Shown: positions 35,408 through 43,558 of the stretch, piece by piece | Position numbering within the stretch: the first letter of the stretch is position 1 | Layout: each line of letters starts with the position of its first letter | Origin: Caballeronia udeis | GTDB lineage: Bacteria > Pseudomonadota > Gammaproteobacteria > Burkholderiales > Burkholderiaceae | Length of the DNA: 64,000 nt | Assembly (NCBI RefSeq): GCF_001544555.2 | Contig: NZ_FCOK02000035.1 | Span: forward strand, 25,962-89,961 | Direction of reading: 5' to 3' | Notes under the pieces: generated by a model | Database searches by the model: none | The model's input: the letters and a program-made list of their open reading frames with translations, nothing else | What the model was told of the DNA's origin: nothing | Program-made: the position numbers and the translations under genes

Positions 35408-36151
35408 TTAGCTGGTGCGAAGGGCCGCGAGCAACCCTTCGACCGGTTGAAAACGAAGATCCAGTTCAGCGAGCAACACGCTCTGCATATCTTTGCGGAA
35501 TACGTCCAGCCATGCGCCCGGCGTGAGCGCGGGAGCGTCTCCCGACGCCGGGTCGTCGGCCGGCGTCTCTTGCCCGGCCTTGCGCAAACGGTCGAAGTGG
35601 CCGCCGAGCAACGCGGGCACGCTCGCCAGCAGACTCCGCTCGCGCACGCCCAGGGCCCGCTCCATGACAGCGTCCACCTCCGCGAGCCGGCTCATGCCGG
35701 GCGTCCTGGCGGCCAGCATGGCCCGCAGGCGGCCGCGCAGGTTGCCGATGCCCGTCTCCATCGACTGCTGGATGGACAGATAGGTCTGACGAAAAGCCGG
35801 GTAGTCGATAGCCGTATCCATGGGGGCTTCAGAAGCAGGTGCATGCGCGGGCCCACGCCGCTTCCTGGTGGCAAACACCTGATTGCCGACGATGGCGTTT
35901 GTCAGCGTGATGCGTACACGGGCGCACTCGTTCTCCTCAGCGCTGCTGAGGGCTCGCGCGCCAGAGGGCACGGCAGGCGGATTGCCGTTGAGCGCAGTGG
36001 ACAGCGCGATGGCATCTGTCCAGTGAACCCATTGGCTTAGCCGGTCCGAAAGCGGTTGCCTGGATTCGGTCACTTCGACCTCCGCCAGGCGCGCAAGTAA
36101 GCGAATGAGCGTCGGGCCGCTGAAAGCTGTGCGCTGTGGGGCTTGCACCAT
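35408..36151 (-). CDS. DUF3348 domain protein
   Basis: Cytoplasmic protein of 247 residues, unknown function, first gene of the stator-like operon. The family block TLIRLLARLAEVEVTESRQPLSDRLSQWVHWTDAI spans residues 14-48. A second conserved part is PAFRQTYLSIQQSMETGI near residues 118-135. No membrane segment or catalytic motif is visible. It is mostly helical and may be an adaptor or regulator of the membrane complex. The next gene starts 10 bases after its stop. Confidence 0.8.
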   Translation of the reverse strand: MVQAPQRTAFSGPTLIRLLARLAEVEVTESRQPLSDRLSQWVHWTDAIALSTALNGNPPAVPSGARALSSAEENECARVRITLTNAIVGNQVFATRKRRGPAHAPASEAPMDTAIDYPAFRQTYLSIQQSMETGIGNLRGRLRAMLAARTPGMSRLAEVDAVMERALGVRERSLLASVPALLGGHFDRLRKAGQETPADDPASGDAPALTPGAWLDVFRKDMQSVLLAELDLRFQPVEGLLAALRTS

Positions 36152-36489
36152 ACCACCGGAGAGAAAAAGTTCGCTAGTTTACACGCAGTCGGGAGGGTGG
36201 CCGCAGCCTGTTGATCTATCGGGCGGCCGAGGGAGGATTCTCAGCCTGCCCGACACGCTACTTGTAACGTCCGAACTTCCACTTGCTTGTCCTCTGAAGT
36301 TGCCGCACGGCCCGACGCGGCCATGAAGGCATGGCCAGGAGGTCAGCGGATGGCGCGACTGGTAGCAGCCCGGCTCCATGCCCGAACTGCATCATGATCA
36401 ATATATGGCCTTGTCAACGTTTGCACGCGCCGGCGACGGGCGACGTTCCCTGAGTTCGCCCTCCGGGCAGCGTGCAGGCAGGCTTCGAA
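36152..36489. other. Upstream region of the DUF3348 operon
   Basis: No gene is supported. A perfect 7-bp hairpin, GGCCATG-AAGG-CATGGCC, lies at 36319-36336 without a following T-run. The promoter of the DUF3348 operon should lie here, but I see no clear -35/-10 pair. Confidence 0.5.
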
Positions 36490-37158
36490 TTACTCGCTGG
36501 TGGAGTCCACGGGGACCTTGGCGCCTCGTGGAGGACGGCGGACGGCTCTGAGCTTTCCGCTGTTTCCACCGCCGCAGAAGAACTGCTCGCCGCCATCGGA
36601 CTCGAGCCCCGACACACCTGTTCCAGATGGCATCTCGAGGCTCTCCAGGACCTCTCCCGTTTGAGCATCGATATGCCTCAACTCGCTCGCGTCATCTTGC
36701 CAGGTGCCGTGCCAGAGTTCTCCGTCGACCCACGTGACACCGGTGACGAATCGGTTGGATTCAATGGTGCGGAGAATCGCCCCTGTTTGTGGATCGATTT
36801 GATTGATCTTCCGGTCCCGGTACTGCGCCACCCAAAGCGACCCTTCAGCCCAGGTGAGCCCGGAGCACGCGCTGCCGCCGGGCGCCGGGATCGTGGTGAG
36901 CACGTGGCCGGTCTGCGGATCGACTTTCTGGATGCGATCCCCGGCAAGCTGGAACAGGTGCTGGCCATCGAACGCTGTTCCTGCATCCGCCGCGACATCG
37001 AGCGAGCGCAGCGGCTGTCCGCTCGCCGGATCAAGCGCGTTTAGCTTGTCCCCCGATGCAAACCAGACGTGCTGGCCGTCATACGTGACCCCGGCCACGT
37101 GATCGACACCCGGAAAGGGACCATATTCACGGATGATTTCGGCTGCGGATCGCTTCAT
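36490..37158 (-). CDS. YncE/SMP-30-like beta-propeller protein
   Basis: Protein of 222 residues built of short beta-propeller repeats. Recurrent phrases are DPASGQPLRSL, DPQTGHVLTTI, DPQTGAILRTI and DAQTGEVLESL, spaced by about 40-45 residues, each following a strand with LWVA- or VWFA-like sequence. That gives about five blades. It has no signal peptide, so it is cytoplasmic. The ligand is unknown. It lies 9 bases downstream of the winged-helix regulator gene and is almost certainly co-transcribed with it. Confidence 0.75.
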   Translation of the reverse strand: MKRSAAEIIREYGPFPGVDHVAGVTYDGQHVWFASGDKLNALDPASGQPLRSLDVAADAGTAFDGQHLFQLAGDRIQKVDPQTGHVLTTIPAPGGSACSGLTWAEGSLWVAQYRDRKINQIDPQTGAILRTIESNRFVTGVTWVDGELWHGTWQDDASELRHIDAQTGEVLESLEMPSGTGVSGLESDGGEQFFCGGGNSGKLRAVRRPPRGAKVPVDSTSE

Positions 37159-37167
37159 GGTGTCATC

Positions 37168-38388
37168 CTAATCATTTGTCAGTGGAGTGGGGAGTAACAA
37201 GGCCGTCGCGAATCCGGGCACGGGCGGGGTCAGCCAGCGTCGCGCCCGCCCGCGGCCAAACGACTGCACCTTGCCTGCAGCCGCAAGCGTGTCGAGTGCG
37301 CGCTGCACCGTGCGCTGGCTGGCTCCAAGCACAAGCGCCAGGGCCGAACTTGTCCACGACTCGCCGTCGGCAAGGAACACAAGCACCGCCGCATGCTTGT
37401 CTTCCACAGGCCGCGCCAGCACGACGACCTCGGGTGCACCGTGCGGCACCAGCGCAAACCCTCGCTTCGTCGCGCTGACGCCGGCCAGCGTCGCAAGCAC
37501 GGTGCGAAGCCGCCCGACTTCAACTCGCAACCGCGCGCGGTGGGATTCGTCGGCATGTTTTGCACGGAACGCCCGGGCGACGAGCGTGTCCCTCGGCACG
37601 TCTTCGGGCCAGGCTTCACCCAGCGCGCGTGCGAGCGCGAACAATACCGGACGCTTGGCGAGCGAGACCACCGTGCCTGCGTCGCATACGACATGACGGC
37701 ACGCATCCACTACAAGCGCCTTCGACGCCAGCAACCCTTCAACGTCCTCGAGCAGGAGAAGCCGCTCCTCGCCGCACGCAATCAGACGCGCAGAGGGCAT
37801 GGTCAGGACGAGGAATGCGCTTTCGACCTCGGCCGTCAGCGCGGGGATACCCGCCTCGCGCGCGGCGTGTCCGGCCCGGGCAAGCGCAGCGCGTGCCGTC
37901 TTTGTCCGGAGGCGCCGCAGCGCGATCCCCGCAACGACCAACTCGTGGACAGCCTTCAACGCAGGCGGGAAGGGCGTGGGGTCGAGTCCGGCGAGCGCAC
38001 GCTCAGCCTCGTCGATCTGCCCGATCAGGAGGAGGCGCCGGACCGTGAGATACCGCGCGTGTGCGGCGTTTACGCGGTCGCCGTGTGCTTCGAGTGTCGC
38101 TCGCGCGGCATCGAGCGTCTTCGCGGGCCAGCCCAGGTCCCTCGAGGCGAGCGCGATCTCGGCCTCGGCGACGACACACCTCGCGCGGGCGACGGCGTCT
38201 TTCGGACCGAAGGCGCGGGCCGCTCTTCGCACGAGCGCTTTCGCCCGAGCGAGATCGCCGAGTTGCGCCATCGCGATGCCGCGCAGTGCGAGCGCAGGCG
38301 CGTCGTCGCGCAAGGCCACCTGGTTCAGTGCGCCGAGCGGGTCACCCGCCGCGAGCGCACGCGCTGCGATCTCAATCAGCCAGTCCAT
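37168..38388 (-). CDS. Regulator with helical repeats and two winged-helix domains
   Basis: A 406-residue protein that I can only describe by parts. Residues 1-200 are Ala/Leu-rich helical hairpins of TPR type. Residues about 235-325 resemble an OmpR/SARP-like winged helix (RPVLFALARALGEAWPED, then ARLRVEVGRLRTVLATLAG). Residues about 340-395 form a second winged helix (TSSALALVLGASQRTVQRAL). No receiver domain or membrane segment is present. It is transcribed with the propeller protein and diverges from the DUF899-DUF2182 pair, whose expression it may control (inference). Confidence 0.7.
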   Translation of the reverse strand: MDWLIEIAARALAAGDPLGALNQVALRDDAPALALRGIAMAQLGDLARAKALVRRAARAFGPKDAVARARCVVAEAEIALASRDLGWPAKTLDAARATLEAHGDRVNAAHARYLTVRRLLLIGQIDEAERALAGLDPTPFPPALKAVHELVVAGIALRRLRTKTARAALARAGHAAREAGIPALTAEVESAFLVLTMPSARLIACGEERLLLLEDVEGLLASKALVVDACRHVVCDAGTVVSLAKRPVLFALARALGEAWPEDVPRDTLVARAFRAKHADESHRARLRVEVGRLRTVLATLAGVSATKRGFALVPHGAPEVVVLARPVEDKHAAVLVFLADGESWTSSALALVLGASQRTVQRALDTLAAAGKVQSFGRGRARRWLTPPVPGFATALLLPTPLTND

Positions 38389-38515
38389 GGTCTATTTGAA
38401 TCCCGACACACTTGTCACTCCCACCGTTCGATGCCCGGCACTAATCTATCACCAACCCGCACGTCGTATCGAGCACGGAACGAACGGCGAAGAACACTCA
38501 ACGGAAGGAGAGATG

Positions 38516-39280
38516 ATGACGACACACATGACCGGAACACGTAAAGAATGGATGGCGGCGCGGCTTGAACTGCTCAAGACGGAGAAGGAGTTCACGCGGC
38601 GCGGCGACGAGCTTGCACAGCAACGTCAGGCGCTGCCGTGGGTTCGAATCGACAAGGACTACCGGTTCGAGACCGATGAAGGGAGCGCTTCGCTGGCGGA
38701 CCTTTTCAGAGGGCGCTCGCAGCTCCTTGTCTACCACTTCATGTTCGGGCCCGACTACAAGGCGGGGTGCCCGTCGTGCTCGTCGATCGCGGATGGTTTC
38801 AATGGCAGTGCGGTCCATCTGGCGAACCACGACGTCACGCTTTCGGCGGTATCACGGGCGCCACTTGCGAAGCTGCAGACGTATAAACACAGGATGGGAT
38901 GGACGTTTCCCTGGGCGTCCTCATTTGGCAGCGATTTCAACTTCGACTTCAATATCGCGTTCACCGAGGAGCAGCAGCGCGAAGGGAACATCGAATACAA
39001 CTACGAGCGCGGCGGCTACGCGATGGACGCGGCGCAGATTCCGGAGCCCGTCGCCCAGTTCGCGGCCACATGCGGAACCGACGCGGCGACATACACGCGC
39101 GACAGGCCGGGCTTGAGCACGTTTGTACTCGAGGACGGCATTGTCTATCACACGTATTCCACCTACGCACGCGGGGTGGACGGCATCTGGGGCATGTACC
39201 AGTGGCTCGACCGCGCCCCCAAGGGACGCAACGAGACCGGCGTCTGGTGGAAGCGCCACGATGAGTACGACCAACGCTGA
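38516..39280 (+). CDS. DUF899 thioredoxin-like protein (copy 2)
   Basis: A 254-residue paralogue of the DUF899 protein at 26459-27235. The CxxC pair is Cys85 and Cys88 in KAGCPSCSS, at the same positions as in copy 1, and WTFPWASSFGSDFNFDFNIAF matches the conserved block. Two adjacent ATG codons lie at 38513 and 38516; the second has better spacing (5 bases) from GGAAGGAG. The frame is open far upstream through antisense sequence of the regulator gene, which is not coding. The next gene starts 8 bases after the stop, so the two form an operon. Confidence 0.87.
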   Translation: MTTHMTGTRKEWMAARLELLKTEKEFTRRGDELAQQRQALPWVRIDKDYRFETDEGSASLADLFRGRSQLLVYHFMFGPDYKAGCPSCSSIADGFNGSAVHLANHDVTLSAVSRAPLAKLQTYKHRMGWTFPWASSFGSDFNFDFNIAFTEEQQREGNIEYNYERGGYAMDAAQIPEPVAQFAATCGTDAATYTRDRPGLSTFVLEDGIVYHTYSTYARGVDGIWGMYQWLDRAPKGRNETGVWWKRHDEYDQR

Positions 39281-39288
39281 GGCAGGTC

Positions 39289-40113
39289 ATGGCCCACCTT
39301 GGCGCACCCTGGAGGCAGGAGGTCTCGCGACGCATGGCTGGCGAGCGAGCTTTCTTCGCCGTCACGGCGCTGCTCTTCGCTGCCTGCGTGGCGGTGACGA
39401 TCGTCTGGTGCACGTCCATGTCGGCGATGGGAGAGATGCCCATGCCTGGCGGCTGGACGATGTCGATGGCGTGGATGCGGATGTGCGGACAGACGTGGCG
39501 GGGCGCTGCGGCGTCGTTCATCGGCATGTGGGTCGTGATGATGGCAGCGATGATGCTGCCATCCTTCACACCCATGCTGTGGCGCTACCGCCAGGCGGTC
39601 GGCAGGACAGGCGAGAGGCGCCTGGGCTGGCTGACTGTACTGGTGGGCGTGGGGTACTTCTTCGTGTGGACCGCGTTCGGGATAGCCGTTTTCCTGCTGG
39701 GCAATGCGTTCGCCGCGCTTGCGATGCAACTGCCGGGGCTGGCGCGCGTCGTTCCGGTCGCGGCCGATGCGATCGTCCTGCTTTCCGGCGCACTCCAGTT
39801 CACCGCGTGGAAGGCACATCACCTTGCCTGCTGCCGGGACGCTTCGGGGTGTGGCCGGCCGTTGCGGGCGGACGCCGGCACCGCCTGGCGACATGGCCTG
39901 CGCCTTGGTCTTCACTGCAGCACCTGCTGTGCCGGCCTGACGGCAATCCTCCTCGTTATCGGGCTCATGGATCTGCGCGTAATGGCTGCCGTGACGGCGG
40001 CCATTACCGTCGAACGTCTCGCGCCGGCGGGTGAGCGCGTGGCGCGAGCTATCGGCGCGATCGTGGTTGTTACAGGGTTGGTGCTGATCGCGCGAGCAGC
40101 GGGGTCAGGGTGA
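39289..40113 (+). CDS. DUF2182 predicted metal-binding membrane protein
   Basis: Integral membrane protein of 274 residues with about six helices. The family motif MWVVMMAAMMLPSFTPM spans residues 80-96. Clusters of possible metal ligands are His177, His178, Cys181 and Cys182 (HHLACCRD), Cys188, and His209, Cys210, Cys213 and Cys214 (HCSTCC). The N-terminal loop is Met-rich (MSAMGEMPMPGGWTMSMAWM), which recalls copper-handling proteins. No function is proven for the family. It is co-transcribed with the DUF899 gene, so a thiol-disulfide/metal link is plausible (inference). Confidence 0.85.
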   Translation: MAHLGAPWRQEVSRRMAGERAFFAVTALLFAACVAVTIVWCTSMSAMGEMPMPGGWTMSMAWMRMCGQTWRGAAASFIGMWVVMMAAMMLPSFTPMLWRYRQAVGRTGERRLGWLTVLVGVGYFFVWTAFGIAVFLLGNAFAALAMQLPGLARVVPVAADAIVLLSGALQFTAWKAHHLACCRDASGCGRPLRADAGTAWRHGLRLGLHCSTCCAGLTAILLVIGLMDLRVMAAVTAAITVERLAPAGERVARAIGAIVVVTGLVLIARAAGSG

Positions 40114-40134
40114 CCGGGTCATCATTTCCCAGGA

Positions 40135-41148
40135 TCAATGACCGAGACCGGTCGCGGCAATCTGCTGCTCCACGTACTGGGCAAACAGGGTATGCAGATG
40201 CGTTGTCGGATGAAGGTCGTCGGCAAACATGTACGTCTGATCGGCATTGGACTTCACGTAGGTAGCCGGCGAGCACAGCAATGACGTGTCATCGGGCGTT
40301 GTTGCAGGGTTGCAGGCTTCGCCAGTGTTTGACACGGCGAAGCCATTCGCCTGAAAGTTCGCGATGATCTGATCGGCCCAGGTGTAAGAATCGATCTGGA
40401 TCACCTTGCCTTGCAGGCCATTGGCCTGCAAGGCAGCGTTCAAGTCACTGTTGAACATTTGCGATAACTGGGTCAGGTTTGCCCCGCCGTCGGACGCGGC
40501 GAGCCCCTTGGGCGTCAGTCCGACATTCGGGACATTGACCACTACAACATGCGTGGCGCCGCTCTGGATGATCTGTCCAATAACTTGAGCCAGCGTCGTT
40601 GCCGCCGTCTGCACGGTCGTCGCCGCGGCCGGCAGCGGTCCGGCGCGAAGCACGTCGTTCGCGCCGGCCCAGACCAGCACCAGTTGACCGGAGTTGAAGC
40701 TGCCGTGAGCGGACAGATAGCTCGACACTTGCTGATTAACGGGCATTTCCACGTTGCCGATCACGTTGGTAAGAAAGTCGTACAGGTTTGCCGGCGTTGC
40801 CACCGTGGAGCCGCCCTCCGCATAACCGAGGCCACCTTGCGGTCTTAACTCATGAGCGATGTCGATCGTGAACGCCGCGGTAAGCGTGTCTCCGTAGTAT
40901 TGCGCAACATCCTGAGTCCACACTTGTCCCGGATTGGTTGTGAACCGCCCCCCGCCGACCGCGCTGGCGATCGGCGCGTAGGTCCCCACGTCGGACAGGC
41001 TGTCGCCGAACGAAACAACTTGCAGATCGATACCGCCTGGCGGGTTGGGCGCGCCACTCGATCCGCTTCCACCCCCGCCGCATGCGGTAAACAGCGAGAT
41101 CGCTCCGGCAAGAATTGCAGCACGAACCTTGTCATTACTTCCTTGCAT
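40135..41148 (-). CDS. SGNH/GDSL hydrolase lipoprotein
   Basis: Secreted esterase or lipase-like enzyme of 337 residues. A short signal peptide ends at FTAC, with Cys23 as the likely lipid-modified residue, followed by a Gly/Ser-rich linker. Block I is VSFGDSLSDVG with Ser50 as nucleophile. Block III is WAGANDVL. Block V is FADDLHPTTHLH, giving the Asp and His of the catalytic set. It is probably anchored in the outer or inner membrane, facing the periplasm. The ATG at 41148 has GGAGG upstream. It is convergent with the DUF2182 gene. Confidence 0.9.
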   Translation of the reverse strand: MQGSNDKVRAAILAGAISLFTACGGGGSGSSGAPNPPGGIDLQVVSFGDSLSDVGTYAPIASAVGGGRFTTNPGQVWTQDVAQYYGDTLTAAFTIDIAHELRPQGGLGYAEGGSTVATPANLYDFLTNVIGNVEMPVNQQVSSYLSAHGSFNSGQLVLVWAGANDVLRAGPLPAAATTVQTAATTLAQVIGQIIQSGATHVVVVNVPNVGLTPKGLAASDGGANLTQLSQMFNSDLNAALQANGLQGKVIQIDSYTWADQIIANFQANGFAVSNTGEACNPATTPDDTSLLCSPATYVKSNADQTYMFADDLHPTTHLHTLFAQYVEQQIAATGLGH

Positions 41149-41369
41149 AATTCCTCCACCGCGGGTCGGGGCGGCCCTATCGGCAGCCTGCATATCGCTG
41201 TTGCGACATGCAGCTTCGTCAAGCAAAAACCGTGCACCATCTATGGACTCGGGAGGTTCGCCGAATTTCATTGAAGGGCGGCAAATGGCCGGGCAGGGAC
41301 CTCTCGCTCAGGTTGGCTCTTTACGACCGCAGCCGTATCGCATTTCGACTCGCAACAATTCATGTCGAA

Positions 41370-41446
41370 ATATGTCACGGCGCGCTTCCCCCGCCCGCAA
41401 ACGCCCGTCTGGCAGCCCTCCGTCGCGGTGAAACCGCGTGACATAT
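41370..41446. promoter_or_regulatory. Perfect 10-bp inverted repeat in a divergent promoter region
   Basis: ATATGTCACG at 41370-41379 recurs as CGTGACATAT at 41437-41446; arm centres are 67 bases apart. It sits between the SGNH lipoprotein gene and the cysteine-repeat protein gene (391 bases without a gene), closer to the latter. This could be a pair of sites for one regulator. Confidence 0.4.
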
Positions 41447-41539
41447 CTTCGTTACTGATTAAATCCGCGGGTACTCCTATAGTCCGCCCATCGCCACGAC
41501 GCAGTGCGGAAAGTGGCCCGGAACCAACAAGGAGATACC

Positions 41540-42490
41540 GTGAACATTCGCTCGTTCGTCCTGTCGATAACAGCCGCTTTTCCTGCGACCACTGCGTCGG
41601 TGCGTGGCGCCCTGCGCAAGCTTGTGCTCGCAGCAACCATCGCCATGCTTGCCCTCAGCAGTGCTTCAGCTTTCGCCTGGTCGCAACACGGCACCGCATA
41701 CACATCACGTGGCACCTACAACGGCGCTCGATATGGCTCGTGCGGCGGCGGTAGCTGCTCGCATGCAGGGGGTGTCGCCGGCCCTTACGGCGGCTTCGCG
41801 AGCAACACCGGGACAGTCACCCGCAACGCGCCGGGCCAGTTTTCGAACTCGGGTACCGCGACCGGACGCTACGGTAATTCGGTGCAGCACGCCGGTGACA
41901 CCAACTGCGCGGGCGGCACGTGTTCGCACAACGGAACCCTCACCGGACCCGACGGCAAAACGGCCTCCACATCCGGCGACGTGACCAGGACCGCGCCGGG
42001 CCAATATTCGTCGTCCGGGTCGATCACGGGCTCGAACGGCAACACGGTCGACCATTCGGCATCGACGAATTGTGCGGGTGAAACGTGCAACCGTTCGGGC
42101 ACGGTGACCGGCTCCGACGGCGGGAGCGTCTATCACTCCGGTACGGCGACGCAAGTGGCGCCGGGTGTTGTCACGACGTCGACCAGTGCCACGGGTACCC
42201 ACGGCAACACCGTGACAACGAGTGGCACGGTCACCACCACGGGCGTTGTCACAACGGGTGTTGTCGCCACGGGCAGTACCACGGTTGTCGTCGCGCCGAA
42301 GCCGGTGGTGGTTGCTCCTCCAGTCGTCTATGTGCCGCCGCCGCCGGTTGTCTACGTACCGCCCCCGCCGCCGCCGATAGCCGTGTATGTTGCTCCGCGG
42401 GTTGTCTATATGGCGCCTGTGCCGCGCACGGTAGTGTGGGTGCCGGCCCACTGGGTCGGGAACATCTGGGTACCGGCGCACTGGTCATGA
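41540..42490 (+). CDS. Secreted cysteine-repeat protein with a Pro/Val-rich C-terminus
   Basis: A 316-residue exported protein that I do not recognise as a named family. A GTG start is used: AAGGAG lies 5 bases upstream, and no ATG fits. The signal peptide has a long n-region, then KLVLAATIAMLALSSASAFA. Three tandem 55-residue repeats span residues 67-121, 122-176 and 177-231, each opening with a C-x4-C pair (SCGGGSC, NCAGGTC, NCAGETC) and containing a GNSV or GNTV turn. A Val/Thr-rich part follows, then VYVPPPP repeats and the end VVWVPAHWVGNIWVPAHW. It is likely envelope or surface located. Confidence 0.75.
   Translation: MNIRSFVLSITAAFPATTASVRGALRKLVLAATIAMLALSSASAFAWSQHGTAYTSRGTYNGARYGSCGGGSCSHAGGVAGPYGGFASNTGTVTRNAPGQFSNSGTATGRYGNSVQHAGDTNCAGGTCSHNGTLTGPDGKTASTSGDVTRTAPGQYSSSGSITGSNGNTVDHSASTNCAGETCNRSGTVTGSDGGSVYHSGTATQVAPGVVTTSTSATGTHGNTVTTSGTVTTTGVVTTGVVATGSTTVVVAPKPVVVAPPVVYVPPPPVVYVPPPPPPIAVYVAPRVVYMAPVPRTVVWVPAHWVGNIWVPAHWS
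41738..42232 (+). repeat. Tandem 165-bp repeat, three copies, coding
   Basis: Copies at 41738-41902, 41903-42067 and 42068-42232, in frame. The first two are closest at protein level (TRNAPGQFSNSG against TRTAPGQYSSSG). The third has lost the Arg and Gln of that segment. Confidence 0.8.
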
Positions 42491-42870
42491 GAGAGGATGC
42501 ACGAAGCACGACCGGTGGCATGGTGACCCGAATCGGAGAGCAAGACAGCGTGATGCTCGGGCGTCCAGGCGTTGAATCGCGGCGCAAACTGTCAGGCAAA
42601 GCGGGCGCGTTGGCCATGCTGATCGTGGCGATGGCGTTAGCGATTGGCGTGGGTGGCCGTATGACGAACGTCGAAGCGTTGGCCGGGTATCGAGGGAACG
42701 AATCCTCGCAGCACTGTGCGGCGCAGTATGCGGAGATGTTGGATCTTGCGAAACTGGCAAGACGCGATGGGAAATCGTCCGATGTCATGGTGCGTGAGCT
42801 CACCGTGATGACCGGGCAGATGGATGAGTGCCCTTTGATGGCTCCCGTACAGGTTCAAGCTTCAAGATAG
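42487..42870 (+). CDS. Membrane-anchored small protein, unknown
   Basis: A 127-residue protein whose ATG overlaps the stop of the cysteine-repeat gene (ATGA), so the two are coupled. Residues 1-38 are polar and basic. A single helix follows (AGALAMLIVAMALAIGVGGRM). The periplasmic part has two Cys (QHCAAQYAEMLDLAKLARRD and MDECPLM). I know no family for it. The coupling suggests a partner role for the secreted repeat protein, such as an anchor or export helper (inference). Confidence 0.6.
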   Translation: MREDARSTTGGMVTRIGEQDSVMLGRPGVESRRKLSGKAGALAMLIVAMALAIGVGGRMTNVEALAGYRGNESSQHCAAQYAEMLDLAKLARRDGKSSDVMVRELTVMTGQMDECPLMAPVQVQASR

Positions 42871-42882
42871 CGGGCTTGTCCG

Positions 42883-42896
42883 GCGCTGCGCAGCGC
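42883..42896. repeat. 14-bp perfect palindrome between convergent genes
   Basis: GCGCTGCGCAGCGC reads the same on both strands. It lies 12 bases after the small membrane protein stop, in the 64-base gap before the ABC ATPase stop. There is no T-run on either side, so a classic terminator is not shown. Confidence 0.4.
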
Positions 42897-42934
42897 ACTG
42901 AATCCATCGGCTCTATATCGCAGCAAGCAGCCTC

Positions 42935-43558
42935 TTAGACACCCACGCCAAGGTCGGCAAAGCTGATCGTTTTCGCGCCACAAGCCTCTGTGAACGCCGT
43001 GTCATAACTCGAAAAGAAAACCGTCCGGTCCTCAGCCAACGTGGTGAACAAATCGATCAGGACGGCGTGCGCAGAAGCGTCGAGCCCGGCGCCCGGTTCA
43101 TCCGCGATAACGACCTTGACGTCGCCTACCGCGGCCGACGTCAGGAATATTTTCTTGCGTGTGCCAAACGACATTTGCTCGAAACGCTTGTCCAGATGGG
43201 GCGTCAGGCCGAAGCGGTCGGCGAGGTCGAGAGCCTGACTGTCGACGGCTGTATTTCTCTTCGATGCCACAAGTTCCAGATATTCCCGCCCGGTCTGGAG
43301 CGAGTAGGGCATGCAGTCCTCGGGCACGTAAGTGAGCACGGACTGCGCCTCAAGCGGAGAAGTCAGCAGCGAGTACTGGTCGATCCAAACCTCGCCCTGG
43401 TCGGGTGTGATTGCACCGGCGAGGATGCCGAGCAAGGTGGATTTGCCGCTGCCGCTTTCATCGTTCAGCGCCACGCAGCCCGCGCCGGTGCTATAGCGTA
43501 GTCCCTGAAAGACAGAACGCTCGTCGTAACGTTTGCAAAGGTTCTCGAATCGAAGCAT
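42935..43558 (-). CDS. Stand-alone ABC ATPase with altered catalytic motifs
   Basis: A 207-residue ATP-binding cassette of the small exporter or CcmA type. Walker A reads DESGSGKST at residues 33-41, with Asp33 in place of the first Gly. The signature is MSFGTRKK instead of LSGGQ. Walker B is intact (VVIADEPGAGLD). The switch His is replaced by Tyr185 in FFSSYDTAF. Lys39 and Ser40 remain, so nucleotide may bind, while hydrolysis could be weak. No permease gene is adjacent on either side. Whether it works with a distant membrane partner is unknown. Confidence 0.75.
   Translation of the reverse strand: MLRFENLCKRYDERSVFQGLRYSTGAGCVALNDESGSGKSTLLGILAGAITPDQGEVWIDQYSLLTSPLEAQSVLTYVPEDCMPYSLQTGREYLELVASKRNTAVDSQALDLADRFGLTPHLDKRFEQMSFGTRKKIFLTSAAVGDVKVVIADEPGAGLDASAHAVLIDLFTTLAEDRTVFFSSYDTAFTEACGAKTISFADLGVGV

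Noticed and set aside
31687..36151. Calling the stator-like operon a Zorya defence system
   Set aside because: ZorA/ZorB-like architecture is present, but no zorC, zorD or zorE nuclease or helicase gene lies nearby, and the accessory genes are DUF3348 and DUF2894.
37799..38515. Upstream extension of the DUF899 copy 2 frame
   Set aside because: The extension is antisense to the two-winged regulator gene, while a ribosome-binding site and family homology begin at 38516.
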